A stretch of 59,350 nt of DNA, taken from assembly GCA_002494645.1 (NCBI GenBank), contig DACE01000041.1, forward strand, positions 69,285 to 128,634, given 5' to 3'. Positions 8,407 to 18,900 of this stretch are shown piece by piece. A model generated the notes under the pieces. That model saw nothing but the letters and a program-made list of their open reading frames with translations, ran no database searches and was not told where the DNA came from. The translations under genes were made by a program, and so were the position numbers. How positions within the stretch are numbered: position 1 is the first letter of the stretch; each line of letters begins with the position of its first letter. This DNA comes from Euryarchaeota archaeon UBA256 (lineage in GTDB: Archaea; Thermoplasmatota; Poseidoniia; Poseidoniales; Poseidoniaceae).

Positions 8407-9453
8407 TCAAGCGAGGAACTCAGCGTTAAGTGCATCAAGAGAAGCCTTACTGGGTCGCAGTTCCTCGTCTGGGACATCGATTAAGGCTTGGTCGACCAGA
8501 CCCAAGTCTTCTGCCAGAGAGGGCTTTGTTGGGTCGAAGTACAGCAGGCCAGTTACGTGTTTCTTGGTGGTCTCAGCATCATGCAGTGCGGTCAAGGCAG
8601 CCATGGCGTCGGCAGGGTCATGCTCATCTGAGATGGTCTCCAAGCGAATGGTCGAACCATCGTGAAGGGTGATATCTCGGAAATGACCTTCAGGGACTTC
8701 GATCTCTTCCATGGGGTTGAAGTGGGGGATGTAATCAGCCATGTGCAGAGTAATCTCATTCTCTTTGACGTAACCATAGGAGCGCATGGATTCGTCGTTA
8801 TTGTTGAAGGTAACACACGGTGAAATGACGTCGATAAGAGCGAAGCCTTTGTGGGACATGGCGGCTTTGATGAGGGAGGTCAATTGTTTCTTAGAGCCCG
8901 AAAATGAACGAGCGACAAAGGTGCATCCCAAGTTGATGGCCATTGCACAGAGGTCAATGGGTTGAGTTTCATTGACTGCCCCTTTCTTCTTCTTAGAACC
9001 GACGTCTGCGGTTGCGGAATATTGCCCTTTGGTAAGGCCGTATACGCCGTTGTTTTCCAGAACATAAACCATGTCCATGTTGCGACGAATGGCGTGAATG
9101 AGCTGACCGATTCCAATCGAGGCGGAATCACCGTCACCTGAAACACCGAGGTAGAGCAAGTCCTTGTTGATGGCGTAAGCGCCTGTTGTCACCGAGGGCA
9201 TGCGGCCGTGTACGGTGTTGAATCCGTGGGATTGACCGAGATAATAGGCGGGTGTTTTGGATGAGCATCCGATTCCCGACATCTTAGCAATTCGGTGGGG
9301 TTCAATGCCGTTTTCCCATGCAGCGTTGATGATGACGCTTGAGATTTGGTCGTGACCGCAGCCGGGGCACAGAGAGGAAGGGCCTCCAGTGTAGCTGTCT
9401 TTAGGTTCGTTCAAAACGTTCAACTTAATTGCTCGTGCTGGTTTTTCGCTCAT
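8407..9453 (-). CDS. korB: 2-oxoacid:ferredoxin oxidoreductase, beta subunit
   Basis: The 348-residue thiamine-diphosphate subunit of a 2-oxoacid:ferredoxin oxidoreductase, which oxidatively decarboxylates a 2-oxoacid to its acyl-CoA and reduces ferredoxin. Cys29 and Cys32 (CPGCGH), Cys63 (GIGCSS) and Cys213 (SPCVTF) match the four ligands of the beta-subunit [4Fe-4S] cluster. GDGDSASIGIGQ and the following ENNGVYGLTKGQ form the ThDP/Mg site. GGAGGTG lies just upstream of the ATG, and the start overlaps the stop of korA by 4 bases, so the two are translationally coupled. With aconitase and succinate dehydrogenase elsewhere in the window, 2-oxoglutarate is the likely main substrate, but these two-subunit enzymes can be broad, so substrate identity is inference. 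Confidence 0.92.
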   Translation of the reverse strand: MSEKPARAIKLNVLNEPKDSYTGGPSSLCPGCGHDQISSVIINAAWENGIEPHRIAKMSGIGCSSKTPAYYLGQSHGFNTVHGRMPSVTTGAYAINKDLLYLGVSGDGDSASIGIGQLIHAIRRNMDMVYVLENNGVYGLTKGQYSATADVGSKKKKGAVNETQPIDLCAMAINLGCTFVARSFSGSKKQLTSLIKAAMSHKGFALIDVISPCVTFNNNDESMRSYGYVKENEITLHMADYIPHFNPMEEIEVPEGHFRDITLHDGSTIRLETISDEHDPADAMAALTALHDAETTKKHVTGLLYFDPTKPSLAEDLGLVDQALIDVPDEELRPSKASLDALNAEFLA

Positions 9454-11240
9454 TGCTTCACCTCCTCAAGTGTTGCCAAGATTCGCTCAGCGTAGATGCG
9501 TGCTCGTGGTGGCATACCCTCGCTGTAGGCGACAGAGTGAACTTTGGTCACCACATCATTGGGTAATTCTCGGCGAAGAATACCGTAGAGTTGTCCGTCT
9601 CTGTTGATCTCAAGAACGATTACAATTTCGTGGCGACGGATAAATTCCTCAACTTCCGAATGGAAGGGAAGGGCACGAACACGGCACTGACTCACCTTCA
9701 TGCCGGTTGCTTCAAGAATATCATCAATTTCTTGAATCGAATTTTCCATGCTACCCAAGAAGATAATACCGACTTCGCACTCTTCTTCCTCTCGAAGGAT
9801 TGGTGCGGGCAATTCATCGCGTGCATTGTTGATTTTCATCTTTAATCGGGCCATGAGATTGTAGTAATCCTCCGGCTTTTCCGAGTAGACGCCCATGGGG
9901 TTGTGCCCTGTTCCTCGATAGAGGATAGGTGCCATGCCCGAGCCAGGCAGAGTGCGGTAGGGAATGCCATCACCGTCGATGTCAAGGTAGCGTCCAAAGG
10001 TCTCGAAAGCCTCGAAGACATCTTTTTCACGGACGACCTTTCCTCGGTCCATCGGGATGTCTGGATAGGTGAATCCTTCACAAGCCCAACGGTTCATGCC
10101 CAGGTCCAAGTCACTCATGCCGAAGACCGGTGTTTGGAAGCGCTCGGTATAGTCGAAGGCCCGCCACCCGAATTCAAAGCATTCCTCAACCGTTCCAGGC
10201 ATCAGCACGATGTGTTGTGTATCTCCGTGACTGCCCTCATAGAGCATGGCAATGTCCGATTGTTGGGTTCGCGTGGGTAGGCCGGTTGAAGGGCCAACAC
10301 GAGTTACATCCCAAAACACGGATGGAATCTCAGCAAAGTAGGCCAAACCAATGAATTCCTGCATCAAAGAAATGCCTGGTCCGGAGGTAGCGGTCATGCC
10401 TCGTCCTCCAGCCCATCCTGCACCGAGTACCATGCCAGCAGCCGCGAGTTCGTCTTCGGCTTGAATCACAGCGCAGGTTGCGTTTCCATCTTCATCGGTA
10501 CGCAAACGAGGGATGTAATTGATGATGTTCTCCGCAAGCGATGAGGATGGAGTGATGGGGTACCATGCCAGAAGTTGAGCGCCACCGTAGTGGGCGCCAA
10601 GGGCAGCAGCCTCATTTCCTTCAATGAAGAATTGAGGCTTTTCAATGGTGCGCATTTCTGCACCATAGGGGTCCTCTTTGGTCAAGTGTTCCTTGCAGTA
10701 GTCCCGGCCGAGGCCGAGGGCGGTGATGTTCAATTCAATGGCGGTCTCCTTGCCCTTGAATTGCTTAGCAACGGCGCTTTCAAGGCAGGTCTGGTCAATA
10801 TCGAGTAATTCTGCAAGTACGCCCACATAGATGATGTTGGTCACTAATTTAGCTATTTTTGGATTGATTTTTCGAGCGAGGGAACTCATGGGAACTGGAT
10901 ATGAAATAATGTCTTCGCGCTCGACTGTTTTCTTTTTCGTGTCGCTGTTCCAAATGACAACGCTACCGGGTTCAAGCGCAGCCAAGTCTTCCTCCCATGT
11001 TGCTGGGTTGACTAAGATTTGGATGTGCGTGCGGTCGCCAGGGGCCTGATATCCTTGGTCGGAAAGCCGAACGATGTACCACGTAGGCAGTCCTGAGATG
11101 TTGGAGGGGAAGAGGTTCTTTCCGCTGACTGGAACGCCCATTTCGAACAAGGATTGGAGCAGGATGAGATTGGCGGATTGTGATCCAGTTCCGTTGGCGG
11201 TGGCGATGTTAATGGTGAAATCGTTGATGATAGGCTCCAT
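9450..11240 (-). CDS. korA: 2-oxoacid:ferredoxin oxidoreductase, fused gamma-alpha subunit
   Basis: A 596-residue subunit in which the gamma domain (about residues 8-185) is fused ahead of the alpha domain (about 205-596), the usual form of archaeal and actinobacterial KorA. The signature YPITPSS lies at 227-233. GPGISLMQEFIGLAYFAEIP and the later C-terminal Rossmann-like domain complete the alpha part. No separate ferredoxin-like delta subunit is encoded nearby, as expected for the KorAB type. It heads a korA-korB operon running away from the cyclophilin gene. The first ATG at 11240 gives a normal N-terminus that enters the gamma domain directly. Confidence 0.92.
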   Translation of the reverse strand: MEPIINDFTINIATANGTGSQSANLILLQSLFEMGVPVSGKNLFPSNISGLPTWYIVRLSDQGYQAPGDRTHIQILVNPATWEEDLAALEPGSVVIWNSDTKKKTVEREDIISYPVPMSSLARKINPKIAKLVTNIIYVGVLAELLDIDQTCLESAVAKQFKGKETAIELNITALGLGRDYCKEHLTKEDPYGAEMRTIEKPQFFIEGNEAAALGAHYGGAQLLAWYPITPSSSLAENIINYIPRLRTDEDGNATCAVIQAEDELAAAGMVLGAGWAGGRGMTATSGPGISLMQEFIGLAYFAEIPSVFWDVTRVGPSTGLPTRTQQSDIAMLYEGSHGDTQHIVLMPGTVEECFEFGWRAFDYTERFQTPVFGMSDLDLGMNRWACEGFTYPDIPMDRGKVVREKDVFEAFETFGRYLDIDGDGIPYRTLPGSGMAPILYRGTGHNPMGVYSEKPEDYYNLMARLKMKINNARDELPAPILREEEECEVGIIFLGSMENSIQEIDDILEATGMKVSQCRVRALPFHSEVEEFIRRHEIVIVLEINRDGQLYGILRRELPNDVVTKVHSVAYSEGMPPRARIYAERILATLEEVKQ

Positions 11241-11404
11241 GGGTGCTCATTCCTCAGTTGCGGTGAGTCCGGTGACTCGTCCTTAGGGCACTGGGTTGGC
11301 ATACACTCTTTGAACATGTTGTCGGCACATTCCCCCTTTTTGCCGTCAAATGGACCAAGCCTTAAGGCGCGAGACTCAAAACCAATTGGCGCCTCGGGGT
11401 GTTC

Positions 11405-12415
11405 ATGTCCGATGATGGAATGGGCCCTGCCTGGGAAAAAGCTGAGAAGGCAATCACCAAAGGAAAAGGAGAATCTGCTCTCAAGATTCTTCGCGAAGCA
11501 GACCCCAATGGAAAAGAAGTCACGACCTTGCGCTTGGCAGGGCATGCAACCTGGCTCAACGCTAAATCAAACGGGAATCGGGCCGAATATCGAAAGGCAG
11601 CAGGTTTACTTCGTGAAGCCACCAAAAAGAATCCGCGAGACAAGAAAGCAGGGAATCTGTATAATGATGTCTTGAATGAGATGCAAAACAAGGGCATCAG
11701 CGAGACAACCCTCCCCCGCCTGCTCAACGACGGAACGCCAACTCCTGCGGGCATCATGGCTATTTTGTTGGCTGGAATCCTCCTCTTGGCCGCCGTTAAC
11801 CTCGCCAATCGCACCGATGTCACCACCGATATCGTTGAACTTGAACTGACTTGGAACGGCGGTTCAGACACCGGTAAGGTCACCATTGAACTTTATCCAT
11901 CGGACGCTCCAAACCACGTTGACAACTTCAAAACCCTCGTCAATGACGGTGATTACGATGCCACAATTTTCCATCGCATCATCGACGGGTTCATGATCCA
12001 AGGTGGCGATTTCACCAATCAAGACGGGACAGGAGGCCATGCGGGCAACTTTTACGAATACTGCAACGGACAACCTTCAACCGATTCCTCCTGCAGCGGA
12101 GCAGGAGAAACGGCTTGGACCGTTCCTGACGAGGCTGACAACGGGCGCGTTCACAACTCCTGCACCATCTCAATGGCAAAGACCAGTGCACCACACACGG
12201 GTGGAAGTCAATTCTTCCTCATCCCCGAGGACAGCGCACCCGACTGGCTTGATGGTGTTCACACCGTCTTCGGTAGCATCACTGACGGCTGCGAGCACGT
12301 GACAGCAATTTCCGAGGTAGCAACTGGGGAAGGAGATGTTCCTGTAGAAGCAGTCACTCTGGTCTCTGCTACCTTCGTTGGCTCTGAAGTCACACCTTGG
12401 TACCAATTCTGGTGA
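11405..12415 (+). CDS. Membrane-anchored cyclophilin-type peptidyl-prolyl isomerase
   Basis: A 336-residue protein in three parts. Residues 1-105 are helical and basic, resembling one or two TPR-like helical pairs. Residues about 116-135 form one transmembrane helix. The rest is a cyclophilin domain that catalyses proline cis-trans isomerisation. Cyclophilin landmarks are FHRIIDGFMIQGGD, the SMAKTSAPHTGGSQFFL block and the HTVFGSI segment. In the second block MAKTSAPHTGGSQFF corresponds to the common MA(N/R)..PNTNGSQFF. An insert with three cysteines (near 12061-12102) could hold a disulfide, suggesting an extracytoplasmic catalytic domain that folds secreted proteins. ATG 11405 is preferred over an in-frame GTG at 11399. 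Aconitase begins 73 bases downstream after two small hairpins. Confidence 0.88.
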   Translation: MSDDGMGPAWEKAEKAITKGKGESALKILREADPNGKEVTTLRLAGHATWLNAKSNGNRAEYRKAAGLLREATKKNPRDKKAGNLYNDVLNEMQNKGISETTLPRLLNDGTPTPAGIMAILLAGILLLAAVNLANRTDVTTDIVELELTWNGGSDTGKVTIELYPSDAPNHVDNFKTLVNDGDYDATIFHRIIDGFMIQGGDFTNQDGTGGHAGNFYEYCNGQPSTDSSCSGAGETAWTVPDEADNGRVHNSCTISMAKTSAPHTGGSQFFLIPEDSAPDWLDGVHTVFGSITDGCEHVTAISEVATGEGDVPVEAVTLVSATFVGSEVTPWYQFW

Positions 12416-12443
12416 GGCTCACCCCGAGGTCTGCTCGGCAGAC
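12411..12443 (+). terminator. Two tandem hairpins after the cyclophilin gene
   Basis: The palindrome GGTGAGGCTCACC (12411-12423) overlaps the stop codon, and GTCTGC-TCG-GCAGAC (12429-12443) follows with a perfect 6-bp stem and 3-base loop. There is no T-run after them, so whether they end transcription, protect an mRNA 3' end or lie in the aconitase leader is unclear. Confidence 0.3.
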
Positions 12444-12488
12444 GGTACGAGGGGTTTCTTCATAGACGGGTGCGTTTTGGCCGTTATC

Positions 12489-15155
12489 ATGGCGACTTTG
12501 GACCCCTTTAACGCACGACGTCCGCTTGAAGTAGGTGGCGATTATTTTGCCCTTGACGCCTTGGATGGCAGTGGACTTTCAACCGGTCACCTCCCCTACT
12601 CCATCCGTATCCTCCTCGAAGGCGCTTTGCGAGCCCACGATGGCTTTCTCATCACCGAAGATGACATCCGTTCCATCGCTGCTTGGGCACCTCAGGGTGA
12701 GCGAGGCGAGATTCCTTTCCGACCTTCTCGTGTAATTCTTCAGGATTTTACCGGCGTTCCTGCAGTGGTTGATTTGGCTGCTCTGCGTGACGCCATGGTC
12801 GAAATGGGAGGTGACCCTGAAAAGGTCAATCCGCAAGTACCCGTTGATTTGGTGATCGACCATTCAGTTCAAGTGGACGTTTCAGGCGCTCACGCGAATG
12901 CTTTAGACCTCAATCTCGACATTGAATACCATCGTAATATGGAGCGATACACCTTCTTGAAATGGGGCCAGCAATCGCTGGCAAACTTCCAAGCAGTGCC
13001 CCCATCTCGTGGTATTGTCCACCAAGTGAACCTTGAATTCTTGGCCAGCGTTGCCCGTCAAGAAAATGGCGTATGGCTGGCAGACACGCTTGTGGGCACG
13101 GATTCCCACACCACCATGGTCAATGGATTGGGTGTACTTGGTTGGGGTGTTGGTGGTATTGAGGCCGAAGCCGTCATGCTGGGTCAACCCATCTACATGC
13201 TCGCCCCCGATGTCGTCGGTGTCCGCTTGACAGGCGAACTTCAATCGGGTGTCACAGCGACCGATATGACGCTGCGAATCGTCGAAATGCTCCGTGAGCA
13301 CGGCGTCGTTGGAAAATTCGTTGAGTTCTTTGGCTCCGGCATGAAAGCCCTTTCTCTCGCTGACCGTGCCACCATCGCCAACATGGCGCCTGAATACGGT
13401 GCTACATGCGGCTTTTTCCCCGTCGATGAACGAACCCTTGACTACCTTCGTTTAACCGGGCGCGAGGATGCTGCTATCGCTGGGGTTGAAACCTACGCCA
13501 AAGCTCAAGGTCTCTGGTACGAGAAAGGTGCAGAAGAGAAATCCTACACCGCTGTTCTTGAACTCAACCTTGACAATGTCCTTCCCGCACTTGCCGGTCC
13601 CAAGCGACCTCAAGACCGGGTTGATTTGCACGAAATGAAAGAGCACTTTGTCGAAAGCCTCACGCACGAAATCGGACATCACGGACACGGCCTTGCTGAA
13701 AGTGACCTCTCCAACGGCGCTCTTGTTGACTTGGACGGTGATCGCTTCGACCTCAATCACGGTGATGTCGTCATCGCCGCGATTACATCATGCACGAATA
13801 CCTCAAACCCTGGTGTGATGCTCGCTGCAGGTTTGCTGGCTCGAAAGGCTCGACAACGTGGCCTGAGCGTCAAACCATGGGTGAAGACTTCACTCGCCCC
13901 CGGTAGCCGTGTTGTCACGGAATATTACGAAGCCACTGGACTTCAAGAAGACCTCAACGCTATGGGCTTCCATGTCGTTGGCTACGGTTGCACAACCTGC
14001 ATCGGAAATTCCGGCCCCTTGGCAGAACCTATTGAGGCGGCCATCGATGAGGCAAACCTCATCGTAGGCTCGGTGATTTCAGGTAATCGTAATTTTGAGG
14101 GGCGAGTTCACGGGAAGGTCAAAGCCTCCTATCTTGCGAGTCCGCCCTTGGTTGTAGCGTATGCAATTGCGGGCAGTCTCGAAATCGATTTGGCCACTGA
14201 GCCAATGGGGTATGACTCCGAAGGCCTCCCCGTGATGCTGTCTGAACTCTGGCCCAGCGATGAAGAATTGGATGAAGTGATGAAGGTCATCACGCCCGAG
14301 ATGTTCCGCCAGCGCTACGCAGATGCCATGAACGAACCCCGTTGGAACAGCATTCCCGCGGAATCATCTCCGCTCTATCCGTGGGTTGATGACTCAACCT
14401 ACATCCGTCTTCCAACCTTTTTCAGCGGCCTTTCTGCTTCGGCAGAGCCCATTCAACCCATTCACGATGCAAAGGTACTGCTCAAGTTGGGTGATTCCAT
14501 CACGACCGACCACATCTCTCCTGCGGGCTCCTTCCCTTCAGACGGCCCTGCCGGTCGTTGGCTGACCGAACGCGGTGTTCAGCGCGGTGATTTCAACTCA
14601 TTTGGTAGCCGCCGGGGCAACCACGAAATCATGATGCGAGGTACCTTCGCCAACGTGCGCATCCGCAACCAGATGGCACCTGGCACTGAGGGAGGCTACG
14701 CCCTGAATCATGAAAGCGGCGAAGTGATGTCCGTCTTTGACGCTGCCCGAATCGAAGCGCCCAAAGTTGTTCTCGCAGGCAGTCAATACGGTACGGGTTC
14801 GTCCAGAGACTGGGCCGCTAAGGGAACGTATCTCTTGGGCGTCAAAGCCGTTCTTGCCACATCCTTTGAACGAATACATCGTTCGAACTTGGTAGGAATG
14901 GGGGTTTTGCCCTTGACGTTCAAAGAGGGCGAGAGTCATGAACTACTCGGCTTGACAGGCCATGAAGCCTTTTCCATACCCGTCGATAACGACGTCAAGC
15001 CACTGCAGTGGCTCACCGTTGAAGCCAAGGCTCAAGACGGGACCGTTTCAACCTTTGAAGCGCAAGTCCGCCTTGACACGCCTGTGGAAGTTGAGTACTA
15101 TCGTAATGGCGGCATTCTGCACACCGTTCTTCGCCAACTCGCTCAAGAAGAGTGA
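12489..15155 (+). CDS. acnA: Aconitate hydratase, AcnA type
   Basis: An 888-residue aconitase that interconverts citrate and isocitrate in the TCA cycle. The three [4Fe-4S] ligands are visible as Cys435 (SCTNTSNP), Cys501 and Cys504 (GCTTCIG). Other AcnA signatures are DLVIDHSVQVD, GTDSHTTMVNGLGV, the swivel-domain DSITTDHISPAG, GSRRGNHE and GSQYGTGSSRDWAAKG. Length and domain order are those of the bacterial/cytosolic AcnA-IRP branch. ATG 12489 is chosen because an upstream in-frame start at 12378 would lie inside the cyclophilin gene and add unrelated residues. The gene of unknown function at 15201 follows after 45 bases and may be co-transcribed. Confidence 0.95.
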   Translation: MATLDPFNARRPLEVGGDYFALDALDGSGLSTGHLPYSIRILLEGALRAHDGFLITEDDIRSIAAWAPQGERGEIPFRPSRVILQDFTGVPAVVDLAALRDAMVEMGGDPEKVNPQVPVDLVIDHSVQVDVSGAHANALDLNLDIEYHRNMERYTFLKWGQQSLANFQAVPPSRGIVHQVNLEFLASVARQENGVWLADTLVGTDSHTTMVNGLGVLGWGVGGIEAEAVMLGQPIYMLAPDVVGVRLTGELQSGVTATDMTLRIVEMLREHGVVGKFVEFFGSGMKALSLADRATIANMAPEYGATCGFFPVDERTLDYLRLTGREDAAIAGVETYAKAQGLWYEKGAEEKSYTAVLELNLDNVLPALAGPKRPQDRVDLHEMKEHFVESLTHEIGHHGHGLAESDLSNGALVDLDGDRFDLNHGDVVIAAITSCTNTSNPGVMLAAGLLARKARQRGLSVKPWVKTSLAPGSRVVTEYYEATGLQEDLNAMGFHVVGYGCTTCIGNSGPLAEPIEAAIDEANLIVGSVISGNRNFEGRVHGKVKASYLASPPLVVAYAIAGSLEIDLATEPMGYDSEGLPVMLSELWPSDEELDEVMKVITPEMFRQRYADAMNEPRWNSIPAESSPLYPWVDDSTYIRLPTFFSGLSASAEPIQPIHDAKVLLKLGDSITTDHISPAGSFPSDGPAGRWLTERGVQRGDFNSFGSRRGNHEIMMRGTFANVRIRNQMAPGTEGGYALNHESGEVMSVFDAARIEAPKVVLAGSQYGTGSSRDWAAKGTYLLGVKAVLATSFERIHRSNLVGMGVLPLTFKEGESHELLGLTGHEAFSIPVDNDVKPLQWLTVEAKAQDGTVSTFEAQVRLDTPVEVEYYRNGGILHTVLRQLAQEE

Positions 15156-15200
15156 ACAGTCCATTAGGTTGATAGCCAAGAAGAGGGGAGATGAAAATCA

Positions 15201-15878
15201 ATGAATCGACTCCGTGGCAATGTTCGATACCGATTCCGCTCAGATGATCACGACGTGAACATCTCCATTGAAGGCGATGTTGAGTGGGTAGAGAAGTATG
15301 TCGAAGAACTCGGTCTTCAAGGCGTTGGATGGACCATGCCAATGGGTACTCAGGTCGAAGCAACCAATCTTTCGAAAGTGAGCCTTGAGCGGAAAAAGGC
15401 AGGCATCAATATTGAGATGGAAGACGCTCCCGAAAGCACAAAACCAGCAGACATGGGTCCAGAACCTGACCCAAGCCGAATCCCGATCGTGCGTCGTCCT
15501 ATCGGAGAACTGGACTTGAAAGCAAGATTGAACGCAGCGGGCCTTGAGGCCGCAGAGAAACCCGATATGATCGATTTGATGGATATCCTCGATGACATGG
15601 ACCCTCCCATGCCCGTCCAAGGTGCCACCAGCGTTGACCCCATGGCTGAGGCTTGGTTGAGGGAATTGTTACAACTCGTGGTTCGTGACCACGGCATCAC
15701 TGGACTGCGTACTGAAGATATCGAAGAAATTGCCAGCAAAAAACTTGGCAACCGTGAGGGCACTACGCTCGAAGTTTGGTTGGAATCCCTCTTCTCAGCA
15801 GGCAAACTCGTGAAAATCCATGGTGGGGATGCAATCGGGTGGGGTCCATCTCCAAAATGGCTTTCAGGGCGATTTTAA
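15201..15878 (+). CDS. Conserved-looking protein of unknown function
   Basis: A 225-residue soluble protein I do not recognise. The first 45 residues form a small alpha/beta unit (RYRFRSDDHDVNISIEG followed by a helix VEWVEKYVEELGL). A charged Pro-rich linker follows (about 70-150), with the LMDILDDMDPPMPVQ segment. The last 70 residues are helical and could be a winged-helix-like domain, from AEAWLRELLQLVV to the end. There is a GGGGAG element 10 bases before the ATG. It lies 45 bases after aconitase on the same strand and 121 bases before the giant surface protein. Nothing in the sequence points to a catalytic activity. Confidence 0.7.
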   Translation: MNRLRGNVRYRFRSDDHDVNISIEGDVEWVEKYVEELGLQGVGWTMPMGTQVEATNLSKVSLERKKAGINIEMEDAPESTKPADMGPEPDPSRIPIVRRPIGELDLKARLNAAGLEAAEKPDMIDLMDILDDMDPPMPVQGATSVDPMAEAWLRELLQLVVRDHGITGLRTEDIEEIASKKLGNREGTTLEVWLESLFSAGKLVKIHGGDAIGWGPSPKWLSGRF

Positions 15879-15965
15879 CCAGCGAGCAGTGTAATCTTCC
15901 ACCTCTAAAAGTGACCATCAATGGCGGTTAGCGAGCCACCTGTCCACGAACCTAACTACAAAGGC

Positions 15966-15973
15966 ATTATATC
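15966..15973 (+). promoter_or_regulatory. Putative TATA box of the giant surface-protein gene
   Basis: ATTATAT lies about 28-33 bases before the ATG at 16000, the distance expected of an archaeal TATA element from its start site. The transcript would therefore be nearly leaderless. This is judged by eye from sequence and spacing only. Confidence 0.4.
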
Positions 15974-15999
15974 CCAACAGAACTTGGACGAAGCAAGTG

Positions 16000-18900
16000 A
16001 TGTCAATGCAATCTCAAACCGACCTCTCTAAAGCCCGAATCCGCAGTATTTTCCTCACTACGATAATGTTGCTCAGCACTACGGTTGCTCTCGCCGCTAC
16101 GTCAAGCGCATCTGTGGCACGAACTTACACTACCAACCGTGATCCATCCGACATTGCGATTGGTGACTTCAATTGTGACGGCCATAATGATTTGGCCGTG
16201 GCTACTGACGGGACCCACTCCATGACCATCCTCTGGAACGACGGGAACGGAGATTTCAGCGAACGCCAAGACATTTGGGTTGCTGGCAACCAAAGCCGCA
16301 ACGCTGATTGGGATGAATTCGCTAACGTTGAATTCGTTGAAGTCGGCGAATTCACTGGCGATAACGCACCAGATATCGTAATTTATCAAAAGAACAATCC
16401 CTTCAAGACCGACGATTCAGGTGCTCCAGCTGGTGAGCCTGGTAACGTCACCATCATCGAGAACGGTGGATGTAACAACAAGGACTTTTCAATCGGCGAG
16501 CGTTTCACCCACTTTTGGGTGTGGGACTTGGCCGTAGGAGACGCCGACCAAGATGGTAATGATGATATTTATGTCCTTGACCTCTTGTCTGATATTACCT
16601 CACAGCGTGTTGTCACCTACAGGAGCCCAATCACCTCATCTACCAATGGTTTCGTCACCGCTTTAGGGTCATCCCAACAAAACACATACCGCAGTATTGA
16701 GGTCGGTGATTGGGGTGACACGAACCCGTCCTTTGGGTGTCAAGCAGCCCCGTCTACCACAGACGACGACATTTTCCTACTCCGCAGTGAAGGCCTTGAT
16801 TACTCCACTGGACAAGTTACAAACCCAGGTAATGATGACAACATCTCCATCATTGAATACGACTGTATTAGCCAAAATTACCCAGCCAGCTACTCTTACG
16901 GAACCAACCAAGCAAACACAGCTATCATCAACATGGCAGCTGTTACAACTGAAGATTTCTCCATCGCTGACATTGGCGGCAACGGATACATTGACACGAT
17001 TGCGATCATGGACGGTGGCGTTGAAAATGTCACCTTTAGGGAAGCCACGGCTCAAGGAACCTTCGGAAATTCCCAAAGTGCATACTTTGGGCCTTATATT
17101 TCGTGGACTATCGCCGTTTCTGACCTCAATGGAGACGGTGAACCTGACTTCGTTAACCCGACCATCGCTTACCAACAAAACACAACTGACTCTGCGGGTG
17201 GCAGCACATCCAATTTCTGGTTAAATTATCCAACGACTGTACAAGTGACGCTCTCGGATGGAAATGGTGGCCACGTGAGCCCGCTCTCATACGATGCCGG
17301 TCGTCGGCCATCGGCTGTAGCCATTGGGCAACTCCAAGGTGCTTCGACCTCCGCTCCCGACCTCGTTGTTGGCCATACCGACTACGCCTTCGGTGGCTGG
17401 CGAGACAACTTCGGTTGGCAAGGCCAATACGACACGTTGACCATTGTTGAAATGGACAATACCGACTTGGCTGTGACCGACCTTGATATCTCCCCGACGG
17501 ACCGCTTCTTTGGCGTTGTAGGGGAAGGAACTCGTACCATCAACGTCACCGTTACCAACACGGGTATGGACACCCTGAACGGACAAACGGCAGACTTGGA
17601 TGTTGAACTCAAGATTGTTGATGAGGCAAACTCAACCAACAACACCGTTTACTCCAACGATTGGGACAGCCCTGAAGTCAAGACTGGCTGTGGGTCAGGG
17701 TGTTCCTGGACCTATGAAGAATACATTGACGGCGCCACCAACTGGCACCTTGAAACCAATCACTCCACAGGTGCAACAGGCAGCGGCAATAACGACGACA
17801 ATGTCTCTGCAAATTACCTCAACCCAACCGACTTTATGTGGGCTGGAGACATGAAGACCAACGCTTCAGGTGACACATGGAGTGGCTACGGTAAGAACTG
17901 GGACGACGCAATGGTCCTCAATGATGTAGACCTCACTGGGGCTGACCGTGCCTTCATGAGCGTCGAATTATTCCGTCACCTGGGCTTGGGGGCTCTTGGC
18001 AATTCTGATGGAACAGGCTTCATTGTCGGTGACGTTTGGGACGACCTTGCCATTGTCGAGGTCGGTAGCGACGAGTCCGGATGGAATCTCATCGGTTGCC
18101 CACAACTCGCTGCCATCCAAGGCGCATGCGCTTCAGGAGCATCCATTTGGGGCGGTTTTGACAACGACCGAATGTTCAAGATCAACGCCTGGGGTGCAGC
18201 GCCCGAAAACATCGTGTATTACGGGCTTTACAGTCCAGGTACCTATTACGGATGGGACAACTTTACCGAAGAAGACCTTGGTGTCTTCGACCTCTCCCCT
18301 TGGGCTGATGAAACCGTTGACATCCGCTTCCGTTTCCGTACTGGATTCCAAGGTTCAACCGCTGACGATAACGAAAGCCGATGGAGTGGACGCGACGGTT
18401 TCGCCGTAGACAATCTCTCCATCTGGAAGCAAAACACGGCTTTCCTGCCAAACTCACAAATTCAATCCACCACCATTGGCCCGTTGTCCAACCTTCAACC
18501 TGGACAAGAATACACGACTTCGATTCAAGCCGATGTCCTCAACGACACGACCTATCGAATTTCTGCTACCTTGTCCAGCAACACTTGGGACGAACAACCC
18601 ATCAATGATGATGCGATTGGCTATGTTACACCATTCAATCTTTACGACCCCACTGTTGAGTCCATTGAATATTTCAAGCCAGGTGGACTTTACGCAGAAG
18701 GTATCTTTGACATCGGTGTCACCACCAATAACTTTGGTAATACTCCTGTTGACTTTGGTATTGAAGCAACGGTCTATTCTGCAACACCGTCTGACGTATA
18801 CTGTGGAACACCATCCGCAGTCTGTGCTGAATCCTTTGAGGGTGGTAGCCAAGGTTACCGATACTCAGAGAAGACGGATGGATTGCAACCCAAGGGTGCG

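Noticed and set aside
11355..11405. Segment AAGGCGCGAGACTCAAAA resembling the D-arm/anticodon part of a tRNA-Leu (CAA)
   Set aside because: The 3' side of the anticodon stem does not pair (CCA instead of TCT), no acceptor stem or standard T-arm can be built, and the stretch runs into the cyclophilin start. At most a remnant.
12378..12488. N-terminal extension of aconitase to 12378
   Set aside because: It lies inside the cyclophilin gene and has no similarity to aconitase N-termini.
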